DNA of 64,000 nt from Planctomyces sp. (GCA_019636235.1 JAHBXW010000025.1:17662-81661), one strand, 5' to 3'; numbered from the stretch's first letter, positions 24,714-34,844 are shown. The notes: generated by a model not told the origin, from the sequence alone. Numbers and translations are program-made.

Positions 24714-26612
24714 ATGGGAACGTTGATCACTTGCGCGGCCATGGTCCTGCTGGGCAGCGCCGCACAACCGGCCTGTCCTGTCACCGGGCTACCGGCCTGC
24801 CCCTGCAACAGCGATCCGCTCGTCACGGTTGTCCGCGACGGGCAGGTTCAAACGATCGACAAGCCGGTTCGCCTGCGGACGCTGGTCGTGCAGAAGGGGG
24901 GCAAGCTGATCCTGCGGCCGGGCGCCGAGATCATCATCGCCGACCTGCCAATCGACACGAACATGGATCCCGAGCAGTTCGGGCACGGGATTCTGGTTCA
25001 CGGATCGTTCCACGCCACGGGCACGGCGAAGACCCCCTGGCTGCGGGCGACCGCCGGAATTCCCAAGGGCGCGACGGCCTGCACCCTGGACCAGGCGCCG
25101 CAGGGCTGGAAAGTCGGCGACCTGCTGGCGCTGCCCGACACGCGCCAGAAGGTGCATACGAAGAAGGTCGCGGCCGACTCGCAGAGCGAGGTGGTGAAGC
25201 TCACCAAGATCAATGGCCGGGTGATCGAGTTCACGGCGGCGCAGTTCGCGCATGCGGCCGGCCCGCGCACGCACCTGACCCCGCATGTCGCCAATTTGAC
25301 GCGGGACATCGTCATTCGCAGCGAGAATCCCGCCGGCGTGCGGGGCCACATGATGTGCATGCAAGGCGCCTACCTGGAGGTCCAGAACGTCGAGTTCCGC
25401 GACATGGGCCGCACGGACAAGGCCCGCCAGATCGACAGCGCCGTGGGCAGCACGCCCGGGACGAATCAGCTGGGCCGTTACCCGCTGCACCTGCATCTCA
25501 TGGGGCCGACGGACGCGCTGATCCGGGGCAACTCGGTGGTGCGGTCGCCGGGCTGGGCGATCGCCGTGCACGGGACGCAGGGGCCGAGGGTGACGGACAA
25601 CGTGGCGTACGACATCCGCGGCAGCGCGTTCGTTTGCGAGGACGGCAGCGAGACGGCGACGTTCGAGCGGAACATCGCCATCAAGTGCCGCAATGGTTGG
25701 CACACGGGCGTGTTCCGCAAGGGATCGCCGAAGCAGGTGCATGAGTTCGGCGGCGACGGCAGCGGCTTCTGGTTCCGCGGCATGGGCGCCTCGGTGAAGA
25801 ACAACGTCGCCGCGGACTGCGAATTCGCCGGATACAACTGGCAGGGATATTACAACGTCGTCAAAGCGCCCTACGTGAAGCCCGGCACGTTCGAATCCAA
25901 CGAAGCCTACGCCGGCCGCATGCATTCCTGGGCGACCTGGCCGCAGGGGACGATCAACGTCATCAAGAACTACCAGCCGACGGAGTTCCGCAACTTCACG
26001 GGCTGGCATTTCTGGGAAAGCGGCATGGAGTCGTACCACTCCGGCCGGCATCGCTTCGTCGGCTGGCGGCTGTACAACGACCCGAAGATCAGCGATCAGA
26101 ATTCGGGCGGCGGCAGCATGGCTCGAACGAACATCGGCTTCCGGTGCGGCAATTCCTCGTACGAGAACGTCGGTTACCACTTCGAAGACTGCGTCGTCCA
26201 GGGGTTCAACGTGGGCCTGCATCTGCCGACGCGCGTCGCCGAAGGCGAACTGCTGACGGTGCGGAAGTTGTGGCTGAGCAACTACGTGAACATCGTCGCG
26301 CATACGACGCTCGTCAGCCGTCCTGCGCGCTTCAGCGACATCACGTTCATCCCGGCCGGGATGGTGAAGCCGCGGGGGTCGACGGTGTTCCCGGTTCGCG
26401 AGACGGACATCTGGATGTACCAGATTCCCGGCTCGAAGGCGGCGCCGCTCGTGACCGGCCGTTCGGAACTTGTGTTCGAGGACACGCAGGAAGTGATTTT
26501 CTTCCCGGACGACCCGAATGCGCCGGCCAACGCGTCCACGCATCCGCGAGTCGTGGGGAAGATCGGCTCGGCGTCGACGTACGGCGGCGCGATTGCCGGA
26601 ACCGCGCGCTGA
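24714..26612 (+). CDS. Secreted right-handed beta-helix protein resembling the CEMIP/TMEM2 core
   Basis: 632 residues with a short signal peptide (cleavage near residue 17-20) and an N-terminal strand-rich segment (about 30-170). At 255-261 it has RYPLHLH, followed by AIAVHGTQGPRV and DNVAYDIRGSAFVCEDGSE. This series matches the conserved core of G8/PbH1 proteins such as animal CEMIP and TMEM2 (RYPxHFH...VHGTHG...DNVAYDxxGHAFFxEDG). Relatives bind or degrade hyaluronan; here the substrate is unknown, but a polysaccharide is likely. Single transcription unit closed by a hairpin at 26628-26677. Confidence 0.8.
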   Translation: MGTLITCAAMVLLGSAAQPACPVTGLPACPCNSDPLVTVVRDGQVQTIDKPVRLRTLVVQKGGKLILRPGAEIIIADLPIDTNMDPEQFGHGILVHGSFHATGTAKTPWLRATAGIPKGATACTLDQAPQGWKVGDLLALPDTRQKVHTKKVAADSQSEVVKLTKINGRVIEFTAAQFAHAAGPRTHLTPHVANLTRDIVIRSENPAGVRGHMMCMQGAYLEVQNVEFRDMGRTDKARQIDSAVGSTPGTNQLGRYPLHLHLMGPTDALIRGNSVVRSPGWAIAVHGTQGPRVTDNVAYDIRGSAFVCEDGSETATFERNIAIKCRNGWHTGVFRKGSPKQVHEFGGDGSGFWFRGMGASVKNNVAADCEFAGYNWQGYYNVVKAPYVKPGTFESNEAYAGRMHSWATWPQGTINVIKNYQPTEFRNFTGWHFWESGMESYHSGRHRFVGWRLYNDPKISDQNSGGGSMARTNIGFRCGNSSYENVGYHFEDCVVQGFNVGLHLPTRVAEGELLTVRKLWLSNYVNIVAHTTLVSRPARFSDITFIPAGMVKPRGSTVFPVRETDIWMYQIPGSKAAPLVTGRSELVFEDTQEVIFFPDDPNAPANASTHPRVVGKIGSASTYGGAIAGTAR

Positions 26613-26627
26613 ACCGGGAAGCGGAAC

Positions 26628-26677
26628 GACCTGCCGGCGCTGGGCGACTGGCCCCGGCACGCGGCAGGTCTGCTTTT
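26628..26677 (+). terminator. Hairpin terminator after the beta-helix gene
   Basis: GACCTGCCG (26628-26636) pairs perfectly with CGGCAGGTC (26662-26670), followed by TGCTTTT. The loop is long (25 bases) and itself GC-rich. Confidence 0.6.
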
Positions 26678-26719
26678 ATGAAATGGCATTCCGCGTGGCG
26701 GACGATCGTTCCGGATCGT

Positions 26720-28828
26720 TCAGACCTCTTCCTCAACCAGTTTCGCGCCGGCGACCACCTTCTGTTGCTCGTGCGCCGGCACCGGCTCGTAGTGGCTGAA
26801 CTCCATCGTGAATGACCCCTGGCCCCCCGTCATGCTGGACAGCGACCGCGCATAGGTCATGACCTCCGCCAGCGGAGCCCGGGCTTTCACGGTGGTCAGT
26901 CCGCCCGGCGCGGCGTCCATCCCCTCCATCCGGCCCCGCCGACCGTTCAGGTCGCTCGTCACATCCCCCAGCTTGTCCTGCGGAATCGTGATCTCCATGT
27001 GCACGATCGGCTCCAACAGCGCGGGCTTGGCCTTCAGAAAGACTTCCTTGAAGCACATTCGCGACGCGGTCTTGAACGCGTTTTCGTTGGAATCGACCGG
27101 GTGATCCTTGCCGAAGAACAGCTCGACGACGACGTCCTGCACCTGAAAACCGGCCAGCACGCCCCGCTCCAGCCGTTCCTTCAGCCCTTTTTCGACCGCC
27201 GGGATGTACTGGTTCGGGACCGACCCGCCGGTCACGCGGTCGATGAAACAGAAGTTGTGCGCGGCGTCGTAATGGTAGTGCCTGAGGCTGGGGAAGCGCT
27301 CTGACGTAAAGAACTCCTCGGGCTTGATCCCCTGCGGGCAGGGGGAGATGCGGAAGTGGACTTCGGCGAACTGCCCCGCGCCGCCGGACTGCTTCTTGTG
27401 GCGATAGCTGCCTTCCGCGTCGGTGGTGACGGTTTCGTGATACGGCACTTTCGGCGGATGCACGACCACGTCCACCTTCTCGCGGCTATGCAGCCGGTTC
27501 TGGACAAGCTGCAGGTGCAGTTCGCTCATGCCGTGCATGACCATTTCATGGGTCTGGGCTTCGCGGGTGACGGTGAAGGTGGGGTCTTCGTCCTCGATCT
27601 TGTGCAGGGCGCCGGAGATCTTCTGCTGGTCGGCCTGGCTTTTGGGTTCCACGGCCAGCGCGATCATGGGGATCGGGAACTTCAGGTCGGGCAGGGAGAC
27701 GCCCTCGATGCCGGACGTCAGGACGTCGCCGGTGCGGAGGTCGTCGATCTTCACGACGACGACGATCTCGCCCGGTCCGGCCTCGTTGAGGTTTTCGTGC
27801 TGGGCCCCCTGCATCTCGAGAATCTGGTGGGCCTTGAAGGACTTGCCGGTCCGCTCGTTGCGGAGCAGGGCGTCTTTTTTCAGCGTGCCGGAGAAGATGC
27901 GGAGAAAGCTCATCCGGGCGACGAAGGGGTCGATGCGGGTCTTGAACACGCGGGCGACCACGGGCCCGTCCGGCAGCGGGTTGAGGGTGATGTCGTCCCC
28001 GTTGTGCCGCGCTTTTATGGGCAGCGCGGCGGGCGAAGGGGCATACTCGGCCAGCGCGTCCATCAGTTCCCGCACGCCGACGTCCTTTTTCGCGCACGTG
28101 CAGAAGATGGGGACCAGGTCGCCGGCGGCGATCGCCTGCGACACCGCGCTGCGCAGCTCCTCGGGAGAGAGCGTCTCCCCGCCCAGGTATTTCTCCATCA
28201 GCGCCTCGTCGGCCTCGACGGCGGCGTCGATGAGTTCCTGTCCCGCCTGCCGGGGATCGATCGCGCAGCCCTCGGGAGGCGCGTCCGGCGGGTTCAGCGT
28301 GCTGACGATCTGCGCGAACCCGTTGCCCGTTCCGCAGGGGACGTTCATCAGGACGCAGTGGTTGCCGAACTGTTCGCGGATGTGGGCGATGAGTTCCGGG
28401 AGATTGACGTTTTCGGCGTCGCATTTGTTGATGACGAGCATCCGGGCGCGGCCGGCCTCTCCGGCGAGCCGGAACGTGCGGCGGGTGTTGACCTCGATCC
28501 CGCTGGAGGCGCTGAGCACGATGACGGCCGTCTCGACGGCGGCGAGCGCGGCGATGGTGTGGGCGATGAAGTCCGGGTAGCCGGGAGCGTCGAGGAGCTG
28601 GATGCGGCGGCCGGCGTGGTCGAAGTGGACGAACTTGCTGCTGATGGAGTGTTTGCGGGCGTGTTCGTCGGGATCGGTGTCGAGCAGGCTGGTGTGGTCG
28701 TCGACGGATCCGGCGCGGGTGTTTTTTCCGGCGGCGAAGAGCATGTGGTCGGCCAGCGTTGTTTTGCCGACCGCTCCATGCCCCACCAGCACAATGTTGC
28801 GAATGGACTCGACTGCGGTACGGGTCAT
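26720..28828 (-). CDS. EF-G-like translational GTPase (EF-G2/FusA2 type)
   Basis: 702 residues with the five-domain plan of elongation factor G. P-loop GHGAVGKT at 16-23, NKCD specificity motif, then domains II-V including RSLSSMTGGQGSF near the C terminus. The switch II motif is DAPGYPDF (80-87) rather than DTPGHVDF: the GTPase-activating histidine is a tyrosine, as in EF-G2/FusA2 paralogues of unclear function. The domain IV tip region contains SYRHKKQSGGAGQFAEVHF, well conserved. It should bind ribosomes and GTP; whether it supports translocation is uncertain. The housekeeping fusA is not in the window. Confidence 0.92.
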   Translation of the reverse strand: MTRTAVESIRNIVLVGHGAVGKTTLADHMLFAAGKNTRAGSVDDHTSLLDTDPDEHARKHSISSKFVHFDHAGRRIQLLDAPGYPDFIAHTIAALAAVETAVIVLSASSGIEVNTRRTFRLAGEAGRARMLVINKCDAENVNLPELIAHIREQFGNHCVLMNVPCGTGNGFAQIVSTLNPPDAPPEGCAIDPRQAGQELIDAAVEADEALMEKYLGGETLSPEELRSAVSQAIAAGDLVPIFCTCAKKDVGVRELMDALAEYAPSPAALPIKARHNGDDITLNPLPDGPVVARVFKTRIDPFVARMSFLRIFSGTLKKDALLRNERTGKSFKAHQILEMQGAQHENLNEAGPGEIVVVVKIDDLRTGDVLTSGIEGVSLPDLKFPIPMIALAVEPKSQADQQKISGALHKIEDEDPTFTVTREAQTHEMVMHGMSELHLQLVQNRLHSREKVDVVVHPPKVPYHETVTTDAEGSYRHKKQSGGAGQFAEVHFRISPCPQGIKPEEFFTSERFPSLRHYHYDAAHNFCFIDRVTGGSVPNQYIPAVEKGLKERLERGVLAGFQVQDVVVELFFGKDHPVDSNENAFKTASRMCFKEVFLKAKPALLEPIVHMEITIPQDKLGDVTSDLNGRRGRMEGMDAAPGGLTTVKARAPLAEVMTYARSLSSMTGGQGSFTMEFSHYEPVPAHEQQKVVAGAKLVEEEV

Positions 28829-29387
28829 GGCGGAGCGCTCCCCCGAGTGGACTGGGATCGGATTGGACGATGCGTCCCGCCGTGGACAGCGTGCGACCTC
28901 CTGTCATCGCCGCGCCTGCTTCCGCCCGCCGGACGGCCCCGCAAGGCCGATGGCGCGCAGAAGAGGGGGCTGAGGCGAGAGCGGCCCAAGGGGAGTCCTC
29001 GCCCCGGCCCTCTCCTCTGAAAAGGCGGACCGGGAGCCGAAGAATTCAGCCGGGAGGATCGGGAATGCATTCCCGCAGGGAGCAACCACAGCGCCTGGCC
29101 AACAAGTAAGCGATGTCGCGCATACGCCCCTCCGCTGACTGGTGCCGGCGATGTCGCCATCGTGGGCGCCGGAAGCGCCCGGCCGACACAGAGTGGTCGG
29201 TTCAGGATGCGTGCACAATAACCGAACCGTTCGGGCTTCGCCACAGGTTGAATCCGGAACCTGTGCCTGTGATCGGCGGGCCGCCGTGAAGCTGGCGCGC
29301 GCGGGGCCATCTTGCTGAAATCGCCGTTTTCCCCTGTAATCGAGCGTGGACGGTCCCCATCAGTCAGCACTTACAGGAGCGGGTGCG
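28829..29387. other. Gene-free interval between EF-G2 and the SH3 protein
   Basis: 559 bases between divergent genes. No reading frame here looks protein-like. Visible structure is limited to a perfect 14-bp palindrome GGGAATGCATTCCC (29061-29074) and an 8-bp stem CACAGGTT/AACCTGTG with an 8-base loop (29242-29265). Either could be a regulator site, but I have no partner for them. Promoters for both flanking genes must lie here. Confidence 0.4.
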
Positions 29388-30134
29388 ATGAGTCGCAGCA
29401 TCGAACGGGCATGGGTTTGGTCAGCGCTGGCGGCGCTGGGACTGGGCGGCGCCGCGCTGGCGCAGGAGCCGGGCGACCGGGTCACCCCCAACCAGACGGT
29501 GGAGCTCAAGGTCAAGGACCGCGTGACCGGCCGGGCCACCAAACGCGACGTGCTGACGGTCGAAAAGACGAATGAGGACTGGCTGTGGGTCCGCACGCCC
29601 GGCGGCGTGCATGGCTGGGTTCAGAAGACCGATGTGACGCTCGTCGTCGATCCTCCGCCGGCGAGCGCCGCGCCCGCGGCGCCGGATGAGGAGGCGGCGA
29701 CGGAAGAAGGGGAAGCCGTCGACGAGCGGCTGTATCTGATCGGCGCCATGGGGGCGACCCAGGTGTATCTGACTTACGCCTATGTGGGGGCGGTCGGCGA
29801 CGGCTTCGTCAAGGAGACCTACGATGCGGCCAAGGTCGGCGAACTGATGGGGGAAGTGACCGGCATGACGGCCAACCTGGTCACGCAGCTGCAGAAGGTT
29901 CGGGACGGCGATCTGACCGAGGAAGACCGGAAGGCGCTCGATCAGATGATTGAAATCAACTCGCTGTTGAAGCGTCAGGCGGAATCGCTGTCGGCGTTCA
30001 GCCAAGCCCCCAGCGCGGAAACGGCGCAGGCGTTCGAGGACGTGCGGACGCAGGTATGGCCGAAGATCGCGGACCTGCTGGGGATCAGCGAGGGCGAGGC
30101 GGAAGCGACGCCGGAACCGGACGACGACGAGTGA
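29388..30134 (+). CDS. Secreted SH3-domain protein
   Basis: 248 residues from ATG 29388 with CAGGAG 8 bases upstream. Signal peptide about 1-26 (WSALAALGLGGAALAQ). Residues about 35-80 form a bacterial SH3-like barrel (VKDRVTGRATKRDVLTV...DWLWVRTPGGVHGWVQKTDV). After a Pro/Ala/Glu-rich linker the rest is helical (about 115-235) with an acidic tail. Such SH3 domains often bind cell-wall or membrane-protein ligands. The helical domain is not recognised. It lies 98 bases ahead of the HtrA gene, possibly co-transcribed. Confidence 0.75.
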   Translation: MSRSIERAWVWSALAALGLGGAALAQEPGDRVTPNQTVELKVKDRVTGRATKRDVLTVEKTNEDWLWVRTPGGVHGWVQKTDVTLVVDPPPASAAPAAPDEEAATEEGEAVDERLYLIGAMGATQVYLTYAYVGAVGDGFVKETYDAAKVGELMGEVTGMTANLVTQLQKVRDGDLTEEDRKALDQMIEINSLLKRQAESLSAFSQAPSAETAQAFEDVRTQVWPKIADLLGISEGEAEATPEPDDDE

Positions 30135-30232
30135 CCGGCTGACGCCGTCCGCGCTCGGCGCGGACGGCTGGGGCTGTCATCGGGAGCTGACCGCCGGACG
30201 AAGTTCGGAACGCGATCGTGGAGAGTGCGACA

Positions 30233-31414
30233 ATGCGGACAGTGCTCGCTTGCTTCGGGTCGGCCGTGCTGGCCGCCGTGTTCACGACCTGGCTGATGGG
30301 GAATCACCGGGAGCCGTTCGGCGAGGCGCTGGGCGGACCGCCGGGGGCGGCGCAGCCCGCGCTGCCGTCGCCGGGAACTGGCGAGGACGCCGGCGACGCC
30401 CAGCGGCTGCTCGAGAACGGCCTGACGCCGGACGAACTCGCCAACATTCGCGTCTATGAGCGCTGCAACCGCAGCGTGGTCAACATCTCGACGGTCACCG
30501 TGGTCGAGGGGGGCCTGTTCTTCGGCGCGCTGCCGGGAGAAGGGAACGGCTCGGGATCGGTGATCGACCGGCAAGGGCACATCCTGACGAACTTTCACGT
30601 CGTGCAGGGCGCGCGGCAGATCCAGGTGACTCTGTACAACGAGGAGATGTTCGACGGCGAGATGATCGGCGCGGATCCCATTAACGACATCGCCGTGCTG
30701 AAGATCAAGGCCCCCGAAGAGCTGCTGGAACCGATGGCGTTCGGCAACTCCGATTCGCTGCGCGTGGGCATGCGGGTGTTCGCGCTGGGCAATCCGTTCG
30801 GCCTGTTCCGGACGATGAGCACGGGGATCATCTCCAGCCTGAACCGGTCCCTCGCGATTCAGGAGAACTGGGAGATCAAATCGATCATCCAGATCGATGC
30901 CTCGATCAATCCTGGCAACTCCGGCGGGCCGCTGCTCGACACCCGCGGCCGGCTGATCGGGATGAACACCGCCATCGCCAGCAAGGTGCAGCAAAGCGCG
31001 GGCATCGGCTTCGCGATTCCCGTCAACCTGGTGCGCCGAGTCGTGCCGGAACTCATCAAACACGGCAAGGTGATCCGCGGCGACATCGGCATTACGCACG
31101 TGACGGTGGCGGAAGAGGGGTTGCGGATCGCCCGGATGACGCCCGGCGGGCCGGCGGAGCGGGCCGGACTGCAGGGACCCCGCGTCACCCGCCAGCGGAT
31201 CGGACCCTGGCTGCGACAGACCATCGACAAGTCCGCCGCCGACGTCATCGTGGCGATCGACGGTCAGCCCGTCAGCACGCCGTCTCAGTTTCTGACGGTC
31301 ATCGAAGTCAAGAAGCCGGGCGACGTCGTCGAACTGACGATTCTCAGGAACCGCCAGAAGATGCAGGTGCGGATCACGCTTGGATCCGACAATCCGAAGG
31401 AGATCCGGCTGTAG
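30233..31414 (+). CDS. HtrA/DegP-like periplasmic serine protease
   Basis: 393 residues from ATG 30233; GGAG lies 9 bases upstream, inside the alternative GTG start at 30218. An N-terminal signal anchor (about 4-22) leads to a trypsin-like domain with the catalytic triad H122 (LTNFHVV), D152 (NDIAVLKI) and S230 (NPGNSGGPLLD). One C-terminal PDZ domain follows (about 275-385). The family degrades or refolds damaged envelope proteins under stress. A single PDZ and the membrane anchor make it DegS-like in layout, which can also mean a regulatory protease. Confidence 0.92.
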   Translation: MRTVLACFGSAVLAAVFTTWLMGNHREPFGEALGGPPGAAQPALPSPGTGEDAGDAQRLLENGLTPDELANIRVYERCNRSVVNISTVTVVEGGLFFGALPGEGNGSGSVIDRQGHILTNFHVVQGARQIQVTLYNEEMFDGEMIGADPINDIAVLKIKAPEELLEPMAFGNSDSLRVGMRVFALGNPFGLFRTMSTGIISSLNRSLAIQENWEIKSIIQIDASINPGNSGGPLLDTRGRLIGMNTAIASKVQQSAGIGFAIPVNLVRRVVPELIKHGKVIRGDIGITHVTVAEEGLRIARMTPGGPAERAGLQGPRVTRQRIGPWLRQTIDKSAADVIVAIDGQPVSTPSQFLTVIEVKKPGDVVELTILRNRQKMQVRITLGSDNPKEIRL

Positions 31415-31566
31415 CGGTTCGGGCCAGGCGGCAGGCCGCTGGAGTCTGGTGGTTCGCGGCGGGACAGTCGATTTTCGCCGGACGGCGGCTGACGCCGGAT
31501 TCGCGCCTGTGTTACGTTGCGGCGACTCCCGGAACGCCTTGAGACGAACCGGTCCGCCCGAACGCC

Positions 31567-33063
31567 ATGTCCATGTCGCACCTGCCCGATTTTTCCACGT
31601 TTCGCCAGCTGGCGGAGGGAGCCCGGCTGCTCCCCGTGTACCGCGAGATTCTCGGCGACACGCTGACTCCCGTGTCGGCGTTCTGCCGGGCCGGCTGGTC
31701 GGAGCGGTCGTTCCTGTTCGAGAGCGTCGTCGGGGGCGAGCGCGTCGGCCGCTACAGTTTTCTGGGGGGCGATCCGTTCCTCAGTCTCGACGCCTGGGGC
31801 GACGAAGTCCGGATTACCCGGGATGGCGCCGCCGAGACGCGGCGCGAATCCGATCCGCTGCGGCTGCTGCAGGAGCTGATCGACCAGCACCGTTCGGTGC
31901 ATCTGCCGGGGCTGCCGCGGTTCTGCGGCGGCGCGGTCGGGTACGCCGGATACGACGTGGTGCGGTACGCGGAGCGGCTGCCGAACCCGCCAGACGACGA
32001 CCGCCGGCTGCCGGATCTGTCGTTCGCGCTGTACGACCGGATGGTGATCTTCGACCACATCCGCAAGACGATTCTGGTGGTGGCGCATGTCCCCGCGGAG
32101 GGGGATCTCCAGGCCGCCTGGGAGGCCGGCTGCCGGCGGGTCGATGAACTCTGCACGAAGCTGCAGACGGCGTCCGACGGCCTGCGGGCGTGCGACTTTC
32201 ACGCCCAGGGAGATCCGCAGCTCGATTGGACGTCGAACTTCAGAAAGTCGGAGTTCGAAGAGATCGTGGAGCAGGCCAGGGAGTACATCCGCGCGGGGGA
32301 CATCTTCCAGGTGGTCCTCAGTCAGCGGCTGAAGCTGGAGACGTCGGCGACGCCGCTGGAGATCTATCGCGCGCTGCGGGTCGTGAATCCGAGTCCGTTC
32401 ATGTTTCTGCTGAACGGTCCGCAGGCCTCGCTGGTGGGCGCGTCGCCGGAGATCATGGTGCGGGTGGAGGATCGGAACGTGACGATCCGTCCGCTGGCGG
32501 GAACGCGGCCGCGGGGCCGGGATGACGCCGAAGACCGGGCCCTCGCGGAAGAGTTGCTGGCCGATCCCAAGGAGCGTGCGGAGCACGTGATGCTGGTCGA
32601 CCTGGCGCGGAATGACGTCGGCCGCGTCGCGGAATATGGGTCGGTTTCGCTCAGCGACGTGATGTGCGTGGAGCGGTACAGCCACGTGATGCACATCACA
32701 TCGGACGTGTCGGGGCGGTTGCGCGAAGGGCTGACGGCGCTCGACGCGCTGCGGGCCGGACTGCCGGCAGGAACGGTCTCCGGCGCGCCGAAGGTGCGGG
32801 CGATGGAGATCATCGATGAACTGGAGCGGCATCGTCGCGGCCCTTATGCGGGCGCGGTCGGATACGTGGACTACACCGGCAACATGGACACCTGCATCGC
32901 GCTCAGAACGCTGGTCGTGATGGGGCGGGACGCGTACGTGCAGGCGGGCGCGGGCATCGTCGCAGACAGCGATCCCGCGGCCGAATACCAGGAAACGCTC
33001 AACAAGGCCAAGGGCCTGCTGCGGGCGATTGAAACGGCGCAGCAGCAGATCGCCGGACGGTGA
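31567..33063 (+). CDS. trpE: Anthranilate synthase component I
   Basis: 498 residues. The chorismate-utilising domain has [59 protein letters not shown] and [20 protein letters not shown], all characteristic of TrpE. It converts chorismate to anthranilate using ammonia from TrpG. An N-terminal tryptophan-binding region with the family's LLES-type motif appears as LFESVV. No trpG or trpD gene is adjacent, so the trp genes are dispersed. ATG 31573 is an alternative start. PabB is the main alternative identity, but the N-terminal match favours TrpE. Confidence 0.93.
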   Translation: MSMSHLPDFSTFRQLAEGARLLPVYREILGDTLTPVSAFCRAGWSERSFLFESVVGGERVGRYSFLGGDPFLSLDAWGDEVRITRDGAAETRRESDPLRLLQELIDQHRSVHLPGLPRFCGGAVGYAGYDVVRYAERLPNPPDDDRRLPDLSFALYDRMVIFDHIRKTILVVAHVPAEGDLQAAWEAGCRRVDELCTKLQTASDGLRACDFHAQGDPQLDWTSNFRKSEFEEIVEQAREYIRAGDIFQVVLSQRLKLETSATPLEIYRALRVVNPSPFMFLLNGPQASLVGASPEIMVRVEDRNVTIRPLAGTRPRGRDDAEDRALAEELLADPKERAEHVMLVDLARNDVGRVAEYGSVSLSDVMCVERYSHVMHITSDVSGRLREGLTALDALRAGLPAGTVSGAPKVRAMEIIDELERHRRGPYAGAVGYVDYTGNMDTCIALRTLVVMGRDAYVQAGAGIVADSDPAAEYQETLNKAKGLLRAIETAQQQIAGR

Positions 33064-33117
33064 GAAACCGCGCGCCGCGCAGGAACAGCTGCGGCAGACG
33101 CGAGCGCCCGGCGTCCG

Positions 33118-34113
33118 CTATCGCAGTTGCGACAGGGCCATCGCCATGATCACGTTGACCCCGTTGAACGCCGCGTGCGCCGCGACGATCCCCACGTAGC
33201 TCCGCCGCGCGTCGTACAGCCAGCCCAGCAAAAAGGCCAGCGGCAACAGCAGCGGCGCGTTGTTCAAGCCGTGCACCAGAGCGAAGCCCGTTGCCACGCA
33301 GGGGATCATCCACCGCCCCAGCCGATCGGTCAGCCAGCCCTGCAGGATGACGCGGAACAACAGCTCCTCCTGCAGCGGCGCGAGCGCGCAGGCCGTCAGC
33401 ACCGTGCCCGCCACGACCCACCAGTCGGCGCTCTGCTGAACCACGTCCAGAAACGGGTGCAACTCGTGTTTGCGCCCCGCGCTCTGCAACGCGGCGGCCA
33501 TGGCCAGGGTCAACAGCACGCTGGCGAGACCGATCAGCACGCCCAGACTGGCCTCGCGCTTCCAGGTGGTCGGCGCGAGCGCAGCGGCGGCGGACCCGCG
33601 GTCGCGCTCGACCGGCGGCGACGGCGGGACAGGCGTCCGGGGGATCACGATCTCCGAATCGCGGTACGCCGCCGCGGGGGCGGCCGCCAGTTCATCGGCA
33701 GGCAACCTGTCCGGCCCTTCGGGGGACGTCGGTCGTCGGGAATCCGGCGGAACCGCCAGCGCGCGCGGGAGGGCCAGCGCCAGCCCCAGCAGCGAGATGA
33801 CCATCGCCTTTTCCAGCACCACGATGACCAGCACCTGGGGCGTGATCTCGAATGCCGGGCGGGGCGCCGGCGCCGGGGGAGGCGATTGCCCCAACGCCTG
33901 CATGATCGAATCGATCAGCGAGGGGGGCGTCATGACCATCAGCACCCAGCTGGCGGCGAGCAGCGTCGCGAGCAGCGACGTCCCATAGGGCGCGCCTACG
34001 GGAACCCGCCGCTCGGGCGGCGCCAGCAACAAGCGGGCTCCGGCGAAACAGCAGGCCGCCAGCACGGCCATCTGCACTGACTCCCCGCGGACTGCGGCGG
34101 CCAGACTCAGCAT
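33118..34113 (-). CDS. CPBP family intramembrane metalloprotease
   Basis: 331 residues with about eight membrane helices. The C-terminal half contains the ABI/CPBP signature: EELLFR (EExxxR), ALVHGLNN and AHAAFNG, which supply the glutamate and histidines of the intramembrane active site. A soluble, Pro-rich, charged linker (about residues 125-190) splits the helices. Family members include CAAX prenyl proteases and bacteriocin-immunity proteins; the substrate here is unknown. It converges on trpE. Confidence 0.85.
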   Translation of the reverse strand: MLSLAAAVRGESVQMAVLAACCFAGARLLLAPPERRVPVGAPYGTSLLATLLAASWVLMVMTPPSLIDSIMQALGQSPPPAPAPRPAFEITPQVLVIVVLEKAMVISLLGLALALPRALAVPPDSRRPTSPEGPDRLPADELAAAPAAAYRDSEIVIPRTPVPPSPPVERDRGSAAAALAPTTWKREASLGVLIGLASVLLTLAMAAALQSAGRKHELHPFLDVVQQSADWWVVAGTVLTACALAPLQEELLFRVILQGWLTDRLGRWMIPCVATGFALVHGLNNAPLLLPLAFLLGWLYDARRSYVGIVAAHAAFNGVNVIMAMALSQLR

Positions 34114-34205
34114 CCCAGGGCCTCTCGATACAGCACGGGGGGACGAGTTCCTAACATTCGCTCCCTCGCAGAATAGTCGTCCGTTCCGTCTTCCGTCAGG
34201 CCCGC

Positions 34206-34844
34206 ATGCGCCGCATTCCGCTGAATGATCTCGATCCGTGGTTTCAGACCGTCGATGGCGTCATCGAGCGCGACGGACGCATCGATGGAGCCCGGTTGTT
34301 CGCGAACGACCGGCCGCTGGAGATCGACGTCGGCTGCGGACGGGGGCTGTTCGTATTCAGCGCATCGGGAGCGCGGCCGAACACGAATTTTCTGGGCATC
34401 GAACTCGATTACAAGGAAGCCCGCCGGGCGGCGAAGCGTCTGCAGAAGCGCGCTGCCGGGAACGCCCGGATTCTGGGCGGAGACGTGTTCCGCGCGTTCG
34501 AGCACATCGCGCCCGGTTCGGTCGAGGCGATCCACGTGTATTTCCCTGATCCCTGGTGGAAGCGGCGGCATCGCCGGCGGCGCGTGTTCACCGACCGGTT
34601 CGCGGATGCCTGCGCGGAACTGATCCGGCCCGGCGGGATGCTGCATTCCTGGACGGACGTCGAGGAGTATTTCGAGGTCATCCGGTCGCTGATGGACCAT
34701 CATGCCCGGTTCGAAGCGCTGCCGCCTCCGGAGGAACGGCCCGCCGAGAACGACATGGACTATCACACGAGCTTCGAGCGGAAGAAACGGAAACTCGGGA
34801 TGCCGATCTATCGAGGGCAGTGGCGGCGGCGGGCCGACGTCTGA
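34206..34844 (+). CDS. trmB: tRNA (guanine-N7)-methyltransferase
   Basis: 212 residues. S-adenosylmethionine site IDVGCGRGLFV, FLGIELDYKEARRA, and the family signature VYFPDPWWKRRHRRRRVF, with the TD motif in the C-terminal part (MLHSWTDVEEY). TrmB methylates G46 in the tRNA variable loop. Divergent from the CPBP protease gene and convergent with the CAP-domain gene, with a symmetric hairpin between them. Confidence 0.95.
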   Translation: MRRIPLNDLDPWFQTVDGVIERDGRIDGARLFANDRPLEIDVGCGRGLFVFSASGARPNTNFLGIELDYKEARRAAKRLQKRAAGNARILGGDVFRAFEHIAPGSVEAIHVYFPDPWWKRRHRRRRVFTDRFADACAELIRPGGMLHSWTDVEEYFEVIRSLMDHHARFEALPPPEERPAENDMDYHTSFERKKRKLGMPIYRGQWRRRADV

